This document shows, piece by piece, positions 1 through 12,325 of a stretch of 64,000 bases of DNA. How positions within the stretch are numbered: the stretch's first letter is position 1; every line of letters starts with the position of its first letter. Origin of the DNA: Branchiostoma floridae (Eukaryota > Chordata > Leptocardii > Amphioxiformes > Branchiostomatidae); NCBI RefSeq assembly GCF_000003815.2, contig NC_049981.1, positions 2,071,973 to 2,135,972 on the forward strand. The letters run 5' to 3'. The notes beneath the pieces are model-generated. The model was not told the DNA's origin and did no database searches. It saw only the letters and a program-made list of their open reading frames with translations. Position numbers and translations under genes: made by a program.

Positions 1-1436
1 GCTCATTGCTTCCAATGACGTTTTAAACAGACTTGCACAATGTTAACACTGGATTCGTACTTGAATGTGCTGTAGCAATATCTGATCATGGTATTAACGT
101 TAGTATTTGCCGACTTAGTCCTCTGCTATCAGGGTCGTTTTAAACACCTTACAATATTTTCACCATGTTAGCAATGGATCGTATGACTATGAGAGAGAGT
201 ATGCTAAATCAGCAGCTGATTACAATAAGCGTACTTGGATTGCCGAGTGCGCTTTCGTGTTCCATGGGCGTATTATGATCACAACTACCCAATGTTTTCC
301 CCCATCTTATCACTGGACTGGCATTGACTTTGACTAATTGAATGACATCAGCAAAATGATTAAACTACAACGTGGAGCACCAGGCAGCAAATGATGGTAT
401 TGTGCATCATGCATTACAAAACATGATATGCGATACAATGCAAAATTCATGGACTGATTATTAGACTATGCTGACGAAGTAGCTGATTATAATGGCCATC
501 CTAACTGGCAAGCTGTTGGAATAATAACTGGGAAAAGACGCCAGCACCCTAGTCTTGATACTTTGGCAAGTTGTGTATTTATCATTAGCTATGAGCTTTC
601 ATGTGAAATCGAAGTTTCGTTGTTTGAAAAATAACCACATATCCTTGACTTTGATGTAAACTACGCTTGACAAAAAATACAAACTTTCCTGTAAAATATT
701 ATTCCTCTTCGTGCAGAAGGGCATTCTACATATTCTATAATTATAGTATATTTTCCACTCGTTCCTATCAAAGGTATATCTCAGGAGATTACTACGTGTC
801 AGACTTTGTCATATCGAGATTTTTGTGCTGACATTTTAATGAGCCTGCGACGTGGTCAGAGACAACAAATAAGCACTAAAAATCGACCTGAAACTGCATT
901 TCTGTACCATTTCTGTCAACAGCAAAATGTGTAATTGAACCGATCATTGTGTGTAACTTGAAATGGATCAGACAGACAATCTGACACGAATTCGTAGCAC
1001 ATCAATACAAACAGAAAGGCTCAAATTACTAAACAAAAGAGACTAAAGAGACTCAAATGTGTTTTTTTTTCGACTTCGTGTCTTACGGATTTAGTATGTT
1101 CTAAGCAATGTGGAGTGAAATATAACAAAAATATCGCAAAATGCATTTTCTTTCCATGCTGTCCTGACTAGGTGTGCTGTTTCACATGACCACTTTGTAT
1201 AGATAATTACAATCAAGTAGTCATTGTAATTTGTAACTATGAAAAATCATATGACTTGCAACAGGTAACATCACAAAAACATCACCAGAAAAGAAGCTAA
1301 ATCAAGCAAATTGTGACTACACGCGTATCGCAAGACCTTGTCACATCACGGTCATACGACAGGTTTACGACAACAAACATTGAGGACATTCTACAGACTG
1401 TCGTGGATGTGTCGTACGACATTCGGCTGTCTTGTG
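1..1436. other. non-coding stretch, no gene seen
   Basis: AT-rich sequence with no long open frame. I see no RNA gene and no clear repeat until the end, where 1340-1445 carries a short motif around GTCGTACGACATTC that recurs near 7830-7900. Confidence 0.6.
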
Positions 1437-1447
1437 ACAGAAAAGGT

Positions 1448-1734
1448 TAAAAAAGTTAAAGTTTGCCCATGCATCTACAGACGCGTAGGGTGGCGCCCAT
1501 CCCCACTTCGAAGCCCTTGGGCCACACATGTGCAAGCCACTACAGCAGGGGGCTGGTCCGCTGGTAGTGATGTGTGTTTAACTTCCATACTCTTCCTCTT
1601 AAGCGCTGAGTGCTAAGCAGAGAAAGCAGCATGCACCATTTTTAGAGTCTTTGGTATGACTCGGCCGGGGATCGAACTCACGACCTACCGAATGCAAGGC
1701 GAACACTCTACCCACCGGGCCATTGCACCGGTTA
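1448..1734 (-). mobile_element. tRNA-derived SINE with 11-bp target-site duplication
   Basis: Read on the minus strand, the head at about 1734-1650 looks like a tRNA: an A-box-like stretch around GGTGGGTAGAGTG and a B box GAGTTCGATCC. About 200 bp of unrelated body follows, ending in a T/A-rich tail near 1448. The insertion is flanked by ACAGAAAAGGT at 1437-1447 and 1735-1745, an exact 11-bp direct repeat as expected for LINE-mobilised insertion. The head has diverged too far to be a working tRNA. Confidence 0.8.
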
Positions 1735-1745
1735 ACAGAAAAGGT

Positions 1746-3574
1746 CATCGTAAATATTTTTGACGATTCGTTTTCACATAGCATTGCTGAAAATCGTACG
1801 AAAACAAACCGAAATGACAGAGCCAGCACAAACACCTTTTGTCATATGCATACCAATCGCGCCCTCGCCCTATATCTGTCCGTAACAGGTGCGCTATAAT
1901 CAGCGAGCTAAACCTGAGCGGCTGCCGATCCAACGCGCCCAACACCCGTCTAACTCACCTCCAACCCGCGGTGATTCTCTCTGCTGTCCCCTCGGCGGGG
2001 GTTCCCTCGGCGAACCCTTCTCTCCCAAACCGCATCCCAACAACGTTAAAAGAACGGTAATCCACAGTAAAACATGTCTCCTCTCAGAAGACATGCTGTT
2101 GGCGTAGATCAGTTAAAATCTCAAACACTCTGTCTCGATCATGCGTCACAACCGGTAAAACACTTGTCTGAGACGTTCTGTAGGATGTCCTACTTTGTCC
2201 CGCAGGGGCGGGGGTATGATTATCATTGTAAGGAGGTCTCGTCCCTTAGTAACAATACATAAACGTCCCACCAAGGTGTCTACAGCTGTACTGATGCGCC
2301 CGGGTGATCAGTTTAGCATTGTTCTAAAAATGGTGGACGTGAGATTTTCCATGTTAGATAGCTGGGTATTCCGGGGGGCCTGGGACATCGTGTTATTGGG
2401 AGGATCGTATGTGTTTCATGTAAAATTCAGTTGTCTTGTTTCGCAATCAGTTGTCTTTTAATAGCCTCCTTCGCAGACTTCGAGAGGGGCTAGCTTTTTT
2501 AATGGGGGGGGGGGGGGGGGGGCTAAACTCCTTCCACGGCAAACTACCTTTGTAGGCAGACTCCCTTCCATGGCAAAATCCATTTCACAGCACTAAAGAA
2601 CCATAGCCAACTTTGAAAGTACCCAATCAGAGCCCCCCCCCCTCCAAGGAGGATACAACTATCTTACATTTATTTCAACCTCCTTGCTTTCAATGAAGAT
2701 TAAAAGAGATCCCCTTGCTTACATTAATATTCTTGTCGGCAATCTGATCTGTTTTAACAGCCATGCTTGACAATCTAACTATATCAAAATCGTTAGACAG
2801 CCTACGACGAATGCGTGCCCAGGTCGTGAGATACTAGTAGTTGAAGATTGACCCCATTCCTTCTTCCCTCCTCCTCTTCCCTCATGACCTCAATGAAAAG
2901 TGACCTGAAAAGTTTTTTTTTTCAAATAAAACAAACGGAGCTAAAAATGACAATACGTTTGTATTTATCAACGTATCGAAGCGAAAAACATATTAGCAAT
3001 GAAAAAGGTGCTCAAAAAGTAGATTTGACAAGAGTAAAAAAAAGTATTATAAACTAACAAATCCGTCATGAACCAAATTAGAAAACTATTTGTCTTCTCT
3101 GCCAAGTAGGATCAAGTGATTATTTCATTCACCCCGTATCGGCCAGACGATTAACACAGAATTAGTGTTGCCATAATACTAGTGGTCTGGTAGCTAAAAA
3201 CGTTACACTTTGCATGTAACAAGTTTGATACAACAGAGAGATATACGCCCCTGGCAACGTATTGTCAAAGAAATTCTTTTGAGATCTAGTCGCACGAAAA
3301 TACTCGTAGATTTATTCGTTTCAATGTCCCAAAATTAGGTCATGTTGTCTTATATAAGCGTCATCGGTATCCTAGCAACATGTCCAAAGCTAGAGGTAAG
3401 CTCGGGGTCAAAATGTCGTCTTTTGTAGTATGGAAGAAATAATAAATCAAACGTTATTGTCAGAGACGCTTATATGGTGGTAGTCTGGTTTTCTACCGAG
3501 AGAATGTTAAAAGCAAATACTAGTCTATACATTAATACCATAAAGATCCATGTTTAAACATCAAACTCAATATA
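1746..3574. other. non-coding stretch with homopolymer runs
   Basis: No gene recognised. It contains a long G run near 2503-2522 and a C run near 2632-2642, which could also be places of assembly error. Confidence 0.5.
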
Positions 3575-3832
3575 TTGGTATGTAGTATGTGGGGAAGGAC
3601 AACCTCAAGCCAACCATTCACACTTACGCCGCATCTTCAGAAAAGACGCTGGAGCCGCATGTTCCCCGTTAGNNNNNNNNNNNNNNNNNNNNNNNNNNNN
3701 NNNNNNNNNNNNNNNNNNNNNNNNNNNNNNNNNNNNNNNNNNNNNNNNNNNNNNNNNNNNNNNNNNNNNNNNTAAGTGTGAACGGTTTGGCTTGAGGTTG
3801 TCCTTCCCCCACATACTATACATATTGATATA
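3568..3832. repeat. inverted repeat flanking a scaffold gap
   Basis: About 50 bp left of the gap (from about 3570, containing GTATGTGGGGAAGGACAACC) reappears as its reverse complement right of the gap (about 3773-3830, containing GGTTGTCCTTCCCCCACATAC). The arms face each other across 100 Ns. This looks like the termini of a foldback or TIR element whose inner part was not assembled. Confidence 0.7.
3673..3772. other. assembly gap (100 N)
   Basis: Exactly 100 Ns, the conventional length for a gap of unknown size, so the true distance between the two sides is not known. Confidence 0.99.
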
Positions 3833-4782
3833 TCTATATGCTTTTACATAGGTAACGTCATTCGAATTAATATGTTTGTGTAGTTTTAGTAGACTCACGA
3901 GAATTGCTGTGTGTCAGAATTTTGTGTGGCGTTGAGTAGGATTGCCTAATACAAGTAGATACTAGCCTTACCACGATTTATAGTATCCAATCTTTACATT
4001 TTGTTTGATGGATTCTTTTCGTGCCTTGTATGACCAAAAATTAGGCCGTGTCATCTTGTGTTTTCATCTGCGACTTGGCAACATTTCCAGGTGAGTTCCG
4101 GGTTGATCTAATGAAGAAAAGTGTGAGGATAAACCGTTAACAACCCGCAGGTGTTTGTATTGTGTTCTTCTATTTGTCCTTTCTGTGTAGTCAGAGGTTG
4201 AATGAGCTTACTCTAATGAGGCTTATACAGATTCTACAGCTGCTGATGTTTTGTCATCTCAATGCAGATCTAGATTATGTGAACTGAGCTCGCTTTTTTC
4301 GTCTGTCGCACTCGCTGTTGGTATATATTTGATGTACAAAGTTTCCTTAGTGGACGGATGAGACGCAAAAGAATGACCCAGACTCACTAAATGGTGCTAA
4401 TGATGCTAAAGACCTACCGGTCAACCTGTCCTTTTTTTACATAAACCCCACAACCGGTTTGACTTCATTTCTGAAACCGGCTGGAAGTGCCGGGGGCTAT
4501 CCGGCTTTCGGAAGGATTTTTCAGGGTTTTTCACGGGGATTTTGAAAACCTTCGAATACATTACTTAACAGTGCTCTACTATGTCATGGATCAAGTTCAA
4601 TAACATGGAGCATTTCTGACAAAGTGGAAATGGAAATTCTCACGGACTATATCACTCCGCAGCACCTAACAACGCCGTTGTTAAGGACGCACTACACCGA
4701 AACGGTGGCAAGTACTAATTGGACCCCTATTACGGTAAATTACATGAGATTAGAGAAACAATTTGAGGGATTATATTTCAAA
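3833..4782. other. non-coding stretch, no gene seen
   Basis: No open frame of note, no RNA gene and no repeat that I can recognise. Confidence 0.5.
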
Positions 4783-4924
4783 GAACCTCAGATTAAAAGA
4801 TACTCAAGAGGGATTACAATAATGAACAAATGAAAGTTTAAAGGAAACTTTTTGAACCTCAGATTAAAAGATACTCAAGAGGGATTAGAACAATGAACAA
4901 ATGAAAGTTTAAAGGAAACTTTTT
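4783..4924. repeat. 71-bp tandem duplication
   Basis: Two head-to-tail copies (4783-4853 and 4854-4924) starting GAACCTCAGATTAAAAGATA. They differ at only a few positions, so the duplication is recent. Confidence 0.9.
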
Positions 4925-6911
4925 GAAAAGTATTCTGGAAATCCGGGGTACACTAGCACTGAACGAACTATCTCCACTCACAGAAGCAGACTAAGCGGCA
5001 CTTGGTGTGACGTATAATGATTGGTCTATTTTCTGAGACAGAAGAATGTTCCTCGGTTGGGCCCTTAAGACGCCCGCAGGTGATCTTAGACATACAGGTC
5101 ACCAAGAAGAAAGGTGACCGCGCCCCTTCACTCGCGAAACTTCAATTCACAGGTCATTTACCTCTGGAACGTTTCAATATTGATTCTTTTACAGTCAACA
5201 TTTTGTCGTTACTTTTACTGATCTTAATACAAGGCTACCCTACCCTAGCCCTGCTAGCCACAGAGTACCGTACACATTATGATAAATCTTATAACTGGGG
5301 ACTTTTCTGCACTCTTTTTGTTTTTCTGACACAGAAAGACCTAAAATTTCGCGTTCTTCAGGTAATAGCTATGATATGTAAGATTTATTCAACAGTTGAA
5401 AGAAAGCACGGATCCCTGTGAATGGACGTACATATTTGTCTTCAAGCGAACCGCCATGTTTCACGTGTAAGTCGTTGGGAGTTGATAACAATCATATGAT
5501 ATCTCATACCACTTCTTATGTGTCATGTAAAAGCTGCATAGATAACTATAGTTTTATACACCAAGCAATAAACGTCATTCGATACATTTCAGTAGACCTC
5601 AACAAGTATACAGAAAGAAAGTAGGTACAACGCACGCACGTACATAGAAGAATGCATAGAGAATCGAGCTTCTACCACCTTTCTATACATTATTCCCATG
5701 CTTCACTGTTGCTGGGAGATTGTGATATAAAACACACTGAACAGCCTTTGTGGACAGAGCGGTGTGTTGAGCCAAGTCTGAATTATAGATGAGACATGAT
5801 CGGTGCTCGGGGAATGGTGAATCTGCCATCTCTCATCTGTACAATCATTAAGAGGACCGGAAATATGTAGGGATGTTTTCCACACGCAATGTTATAAGGT
5901 CCTATCATCGCAGCACTGGCAACAGGAGAGCGACCAACAGTCATTGGTCATTGACATCATCAAGGGAAAATTTGATGACTTTTGGTGATCACCGACAGCC
6001 CGTTGAAGAAGGACATTTGGATATCATACAAGGCTATGGATGGATATATTTGGAAGACAAGTGAAGGGCCACTTGTGTTGACGACATTGGAAATCATTGA
6101 AAATCATTAAGATATCATTGAAGAGACCTCGAAGATCATTGACAGCTTAATGGCAGATCTTTGAAAAACATTGAACATCATCGAAATGCTTTGATAGATT
6201 TTGGAGATTATTGACAAATATAGAATATTGGTAGACATTGGTCACTTACAGGATTATAAGAACATTCATGATTCCGTGTACGCATGTCCAGTGACAGGAA
6301 TTGTGGGCAATATGTCAAAGGTGACGGCCCCTGACCTGTCAACAGTTCTCGTCTTTATCATGCATTGTCTCGACTTGCACGACAATGTCCAAACGTGCAA
6401 CTATACAATTATATGTGATTTTTACAACTAAGTGAGTGGCAAATGGTTTGGTGTTTTCGAATTCTCTACAACTTCCTGAATGATACATGTACGTACAGTT
6501 ACAATGAATAGAAATGACTGACATCCATTATACCTAGATGGCTACCTTCATCTAACCCTTTTGGTGGTACTTCTGAGATGCACGTCATAACAAAAGTTAT
6601 AATGAGCTGCTTTAGTGACCGAAAACGTTGTCGGAGATCTTTGTCGGTTCTTATATATTGCATTCATGTAGCCTGGCTGAAAATTCTACCGTAGGGCGAA
6701 AGTGACAAGAAAAAGAGGGAATTGTTATGGAACTGTTGCACACCCCTACCCTTATCGATAAGTGTGGTGGGTTCTTTAATAACGTGCTCTATGAGATAAA
6801 CTTCACCAAACAGCCGTCTATAACCCCTCCGGACAATCACGTGGTGTTCTCAGGATGTAGCGGGATTCGAACCAATGAGTTTGGGATCCACGAGCAAAAA
6901 GGAAAAGTTAT
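4925..6911. other. non-coding stretch with degenerate short repeats
   Basis: No gene recognised. Around 6083-6215 the motif ATCATTGA recurs imperfectly every 10-25 bases. A GGGATTCGAACC fragment at about 6860 resembles a tRNA T-arm but has no tRNA body around it. Confidence 0.5.
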
Positions 6912-6993
6912 CGACGAGGATGGGATTCGAACCCACGCGTGCAGAGCACAATGGATTAGCAGTCCATCGCCTTAACCACTCGGCCACCTCGTC
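6912..6993 (-). tRNA. tRNA-Ser, anticodon GCT
   Basis: An 82-nt tRNA on the minus strand. The acceptor stem GACGAGG pairs with CCTCGTC and the discriminator is G. The A box TGGCCGAGTGG and B box GGTTCGAATCC are intact, the anticodon loop reads CTGCTAA, and a long variable arm is present as expected for a class II serine tRNA. A T4 run lies about 6 nt downstream (plus-strand AAAA at 6903-6906) and would stop RNA polymerase III. CCA is not encoded, as normal in eukaryotes. All stems close, so I regard it as functional. Confidence 0.95.
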
Positions 6994-7019
6994 TGGTGCT
7001 ATTACAGGCAACCGTGTCT

Positions 7020-7425
7020 TTCCTATATGTGTACACATCTACAAGACAACAATGGAGATACAATTATCGTCTCAAAGATACAAATCGTCTATGAAGGTTA
7101 GACATTATTTGGAAAGAGACAGATGTTCTCCTGAAGACTTGTCACAGAAACATCCGCAAAATGAAATTGTCTCTCATTGAGTCCTATGTACAGTTTTTAA
7201 ACATATCCATAGCAAACCAACCCTTCACTTCTGTACGTGTACAGATCAGCAAGACAACAATGGAGATACAATTATGTTCTCAAAGAAACAAATCCTCTGT
7301 GAAGGGTAGAAATTATCAGGCGTAAAGAAACAGGTGTTCTATTGAAAACTCGTTGCAGAAACATCCACCTGAGAAAATAAAATTCGTATTTCTTTGCATC
7401 CTGTGTCAAGTTTTTGCACGTATTC
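7020..7425. repeat. diverged ~209-bp tandem duplication
   Basis: The core AAGACAACAATGGAGATACA appears near 7043 and again near 7252, and the similarity continues through GAAACATCC in each copy. The two units are about 80% alike by eye. It begins close to the tRNA but does not include it. Confidence 0.75.
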
Positions 7426-7667
7426 ATACTCAAAGAAGAAAGTCTTTATTCTTCTCTTTTCTATTCTCTAGGTATGATGACGTAACCACATGTTGATGCT
7501 GTCTACCCTGGTAACACTAACAACATACATCGTGCGTGCGACAGAAGCGAGGTCTGAATAGGCACGGAAAAGTGTCTCATAAGCTCCTCTTTGTTGACTC
7601 AATTCCGACCTCCTCAAATAATTATGGGGTGTAGGCGGTTGACGCGTATCTCTAAGTAGATGTGTGT

Positions 7668-7803
7668 TTGAGTTTGTTTTTGTGGCCCTTTTCATTTGTC
7701 AGTTTGCTTTTGTGTCCCCTTTCGTTTGTTGGTACATTTTTGTGTCCCTTTTCGTTTTTAGGAAGTTTTTGTGTCCCTTTTCGTTTGTTGGTACGTTTTT
7801 GTT
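7668..7803. repeat. ~30-bp minisatellite
   Basis: About four to five imperfect units of a TTTTTGTGTCCCTTTTCGTT-type sequence. The short open frame here is a by-product of the repeat. Confidence 0.8.
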
Positions 7804-8119
7804 TAATCTTAGTCATCTAGCAACATTTTGTCGTACGATATTCTTGAGAAAGTTGTAGATCTGTCGTACAACATTCAGATGTCTTATGTGAGAAAAGGCT
7901 GTCGTAGATCCCATTCACTTTCTCACTTTATTGTTTTACCTGAAAAAATTACACATAGGTCACTTGACCTATTTTTTAAGTGTCCCTAGACACAATGTGC
8001 ATAATTTATGAATACAGATAATTTTACTACATTACATGATAGAACTACAAGATTACAATAAAGGGTTAATGCCCCGACCCGAGGTGTATATGGTGAGATA
8101 ATCCCTGGTCAGGTGCGAT

Positions 8120-8219
8120 NNNNNNNNNNNNNNNNNNNNNNNNNNNNNNNNNNNNNNNNNNNNNNNNNNNNNNNNNNNNNNNNNNNNNNNNNNNNNNNNN
8201 NNNNNNNNNNNNNNNNNNN
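8120..8219. other. assembly gap (100 N)
   Basis: Exactly 100 Ns; the true gap size is unknown. Confidence 0.99.
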
Positions 8220-8459
8220 CGACAAAGTACATATATATGAAGTGATTTAGGAAGGTACCGGCTTAATCACGTTAGAAAGCCATAATGAAAATGTGTAAAA
8301 TCAGCATAATTCTTTTTCAAGTATCCCTATATTCCCCATGTGGAGCCCTAATTAACATAACCAATCAATCATAATATTTTTGACAGTTATGCATGGTTTA
8401 CACACAAACAACAGTACAAAAAAAATTCATGACTGTCCCCTGTATAATGGTGCGGTCCA

Positions 8460-8495
8460 AAAAGTGGTCGGTTATTAGAATAACCGACCACTTTT
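8460..8495. repeat. perfect 17-bp palindrome with 2-nt spacer
   Basis: The arm AAAAGTGGTCGGTTATT (8460-8476) is followed by AG and then its exact reverse complement (8479-8495). Both sides are AT-rich non-coding DNA. Confidence 0.9.
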
Positions 8496-9246
8496 GAGGT
8501 TACTGCCTGATAACCCATGGGAAATGGGGGCCTCTGATTGGCCAACTCCATCTGGCTATATGATAATAAGATTTAACCCCTAATGATAATGCAGTCCGTT
8601 TTTAATAGCCGGTAAGGTTGACCGAATGTGTGTTTTTCTTTTCGTGCTGTGGCGAGTTTAATGCATAGCACTGGGCCCAGATCTTTCAGACTTCTCTTGA
8701 ATGACAGCTAGTACATTTTGCAATTAGCTGTAGGATATCGAAAATATTCCATGCACAACAAGCTGAAAATTGAACTAACTACTAGTATGCAACTCTGCAC
8801 CTAAATGGGTTCATTATATAGAAGAAAAGATACACTATAAAAGACGAACAGAATTCTTCAAAAAGGTATGAAGGTATTAAATGTCACTTTTAAAAGCCCC
8901 TGGGCATACTTTATTCTCTGTTATATGGAAAGCGACCTAAATACCAGTTGAAGAGGATTACCTATAGATTTCGGGTTTTGATAATACTAGGTAAACAGAT
9001 GACTCAAATAAGTATGTGCTCTGCCTTTATTCACGAATCCGTAACGTATAAAGAATGCGATTAGAATGCACAATATGCCAGTCCTCAAGCAACTGGAAAT
9101 GTTTTGTATACGCTCAGAAGTTTAGGGACAGTGACTGAGAAAGATATGTCATGATGCGACTGGAATACTAGTATTACGTTGATGAAGATATGTGTATTAT
9201 GTTGATTTGTTCAATTTTAGTTTTGACAATACCAACAACGGGTCAG

Positions 9247-9448
9247 GCCTACGTCACATTTCAAAACCGGGGCCCGACCGGGCTGATTGTGGAAATGAAA
9301 AATAGAAATGCATACGTAGCAATACACACAAATAATGCCAACAACTATAATTCTCTTTACGTCTTGTGTAGTTTGTTTTCTTTTATATCATACTTTTCGT
9401 TCCCGAAAGCTGCCCGACCGGGCCCCGGTTTGGAAATGTGACGTAGGC
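9247..9448. mobile_element. ~200-bp MITE, family A, intact
   Basis: The element starts GCCTACGTCACATTTC and ends with the reverse complement GAAATGTGACGTAGGC. Inside each end is a GC-rich block around GGGGCCCGACCGGGC and its complement, so the terminal inverted repeats are about 37 bp. The middle is AT-rich with no transposase. Related copies lie at 38147-38332 and 46157-46373. Confidence 0.85.
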
Positions 9449-10604
9449 ATTAATATGAAGCTGTACGAGTAATATATAACAGATGTGCCACACATAGAAT
9501 GCGACTTCAACAGATGTTGAAGTGGATTAAGTGCATATCTGGGTTGTGACAATTCCTAAACCTATTGGCCTCAACAGATCATCACATAATCCGTGCCCTT
9601 GAGGCCGTATACTTCACTACACAGCAATTAAATGATGCATAATCTGCGAGATGATTACTAAAATCTCAAGGAAAATGTGTTCCTCTATTGGAAAATTAAG
9701 AGATTTGTCGATGAAGAGTACGCACCGAGGTAATAAGATAGTCTTTAGGTTTAATTTTGTTGTTTCATTTGAAGTATACGTTAATTTTAGTTTTACATTT
9801 CAGTTAATTATGTACATGTATTCTATATCTAGGAGAAGTGTAAATGTACGTATGTGTTGGCACCCAATATCAACTACGCTACCTGGGTTTGCCATGTATT
9901 GCATTGTCTGCAATCTCAATTAAACAAAATAGAATGAACTGGATATGATTTTCCAAACCGTCAGACATTGAAGACAATATCCACTATTTTTCGTCAGTTA
10001 TTGAACAAGAGATTGTTATAGATTGTGTGCATCTATTTCCGTGTTGAAAGAAAAATGTAAGATAAAAAATGTCACACATTGTCTTACTGAAGACTCTAGA
10101 TAGGTAAGTTACAGATCAGATGACATATTTATATGTAAGCAACGGGAACATACATAGTTTCTCACGAGTCATTGGAACGCAGTATGCGACCTAACTGGTT
10201 TCTAAACGTAAAAATGCGCCCATCCGTTTTCTTAGTAAATATCTGAAAAGGTGTGGTTTAGATAAACAATTCCTCTAAACCAGGCATGCCCAAAAGGTTG
10301 TTCAAATAAACCCTGCTACAGTATAAGATACAATCAGTGCCCTGTAGCCAACCACATCTATTATTTGCTTATCATTATGAAGCGTTATGACAGAGTATTG
10401 AATTTGTATGACATATTATTGAATAAAGGATCTATGTGTAATACCAAGGAATTTGTATGGGTCAGTTTGAATTGGCTATATGATAATAACATTCGCTTCG
10501 CTCACTCGGTGGTTTTACTCACTGGTTATAGCAAAAGACCAGGCGTTATGTCACCATAGACAATGAGAAACAGGCGGGTCATTAACCCTTAATTTATTGC
10601 TATA
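9449..10604. other. non-coding stretch, no gene seen
   Basis: AT-rich, with no supported coding or RNA signal. Confidence 0.5.
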
Positions 10605-10713
10605 ACTCACTCACTCACTCACTCACTCACTCACTCATTCACTCACTCACTCACTCACTCACTCACTCACTCACTCACTCACTCACTCACTCACTCATTC
10701 ACTCACTCACTCT
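10605..10713. repeat. (ACTC)n microsatellite
   Basis: An almost uninterrupted tetranucleotide tract with three single-base interruptions (ATTC). Confidence 0.98.
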
Positions 10714-10956
10714 TTCCTGCACTGACCATTAACGCACTATTTTACCTAAAGTGAATAGAATTTGAGTTTTGATTGATCACTAATTGGATTTTATACCCTC
10801 CATTAGCGTCTTAGTGAACGTTTCTTCACATAAAGAGAATTGCGTGACTTCAAAACTCTCAAAACCGGCCGGCCGGGCGTCGACCCCTTACGAAAGATAC
10901 AGGGGTAAATACTCCCATTCTCCTATCAACCCAATCGATCGATGTCTGACTCATAA

Positions 10957-11896
10957 CGGCAACAAAGGGAGGAACAGACAAGCGCGTGTATTATTGTGTT
11001 GTTCACCTTATACACCTTTCTCACGCGGCGGCCATCATAGATTGAAGACGAGGTCAATGAGGCAACAGACAAAACTTATTTCTAAAATCAACTCCCATTT
11101 AGTTTTTCCCCAGACCACACAAATTTTCACAATACAAGATCAAACAATAGATATTATAACCAGTGCTATGCAGCGAAATATGTAGCAATTTAGACTCGCA
11201 TACTGATCCCATATTCCCTTAAGAGATGCAAAATAAAAACATAATAATGCAAATATTTGACGGACATGCAGCCATTCTGTTATTGGCCAATTTTCTAATT
11301 TCCATGCTATCATTGGTTGAACTACTAATCATGATGAACAGCCTTTTGTTTGCCTCATTGAACTCGTTTTAGATCTATCATGGCCGCCGCGTGAGAAAGG
11401 TGTATAGTGCTTATTGACACATAGGGCAGCAAGGTTACTTACTGTTTCAGTAGCAGTTTTTTTTTACATTCGGAGGTTGCCAGCCCAACCCTTTAACGTA
11501 CTCGAGGTATCTCATCCAAGACGGGACCTGTTAGTGTTATGTCCAAACGAAGAGAGGAACAGACGAGCGAGTGTATCATTGTGTTATTCACATTGCAGTG
11601 CCTAGTCGTATATAGGAGAGCATACTTTATCGCTGTTTCAGTAGCCGGGTATATTTTTACATGGAGAGATTGCCAGCCCTTCCCCTTTAACGTGCTCGAG
11701 GTACCCGGCCTACAAGAGGGGACTCAAATGTTATAATGTCCAAACAAATGAAGGAACAGACGAGCGAGTGTATCGTTGTGCTGTACACTTTGTATTACCC
11801 AGTCTTACATAAGAGAGCAAGCCTTCTTGCTGTTTCAGTAGAAGGGCATCTTTTTACAGGACGAGGCCACTGGTCCTTCCCCTTTCGTGGTGTTGC
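10957..11896. repeat. ~195-bp tandem array, first unit split by a transposon
   Basis: Units share GAGGAACAGACGAGCGAGTG, then a T/G-rich stretch, CTGTTTCAGTAG, and CCTTTAACGTGCTCGAGGTA. Two fairly complete units cover about 11440-11830, and a partial one follows to about 11896. An earlier unit begins near 10957 and is interrupted at 11010 by the element at 11011-11404; its other half resumes at 11405. The apparent open frames inside are not conserved between units. Confidence 0.8.
11011..11404. mobile_element. 394-bp non-autonomous DNA transposon with TA duplication
   Basis: Both ends begin TACACCTTTCTCACGCGG as inverted repeats, and the similarity runs about 55 bp inward. TA flanks both sides (11009-11010 and 11405-11406). 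The uninterrupted repeat unit at about 11580-11620 shows the empty site. A TA duplication is typical of Tc1/mariner-type elements. No transposase frame is present. Confidence 0.85.
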
Positions 11897-12075
11897 GTAA
11901 CTTATAGACTTATATGACTAATAAGACTTATAGACGTATAGTACATGTACTTATAAGGACTTTAAACAATGTTAACTGTATCTCTGTTATATACTTTGTC
12001 TGGCCCTTGCCTCTTCCCTTATGACCTCAATGAAAAGCGGCTTGCAGGCCGATTAGAGCTTTCATGAATAAATAA

Positions 12076-12325
12076 AGGTTCAAACAAACAAACAAACAAA
12101 CAAACAAACAATCAAACTGGTAGAGTGTCGGGCTTGGAATCTAGAGGTCCCGAGTTCGATACTCGCCGTGCCCCCGATGTTGTGCCCTTGAGAAAGGCAC
12201 TTTACACGACCTTCCTCACTTCACCCAGGTGTAAAAACGGCTACTTGATGACTTCGGTCGGGAGGTAAAATATTACTTTGACCTTCTGCCAGTAGTTTGG
12301 ATGTGGCACTGTTAAAGTAAATAAA
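12076..12325 (+). mobile_element. tRNA-derived SINE preceded by (CAAA)n
   Basis: After a (CAAA)n tract at about 12076-12110 comes a tRNA-like head (ACTGGTAGAGTG... and B box GAGTTCGATACTC). The body contains TGCCCTTGAGAAAGGCACTT, which resembles the conserved central domain of V-type SINEs, and a tail with GGTCGGGAGGTAAAAT. The head is too diverged to be a tRNA gene. Confidence 0.75.

Larger units (their letters stand above)
7804..9246. other. non-coding stretch with a scaffold gap
   Basis: No gene recognised. It includes a 100-N gap at 8120-8219 and a short palindrome at 8460-8495. Confidence 0.5.

Noticed and set aside
5017-5421. 134-codon plus-strand open frame with a Leu/Ile-rich segment
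   Set aside because: One hydrophobic stretch in AT-rich DNA is weak evidence. No homology is recognised, start context is poor and there is no neighbouring exon.
10605-10713. Regular array considered as CRISPR-like
   Set aside because: It is a plain ACTC microsatellite without spacers, in a eukaryotic genome. None of the other tandem arrays has repeat-spacer structure either.
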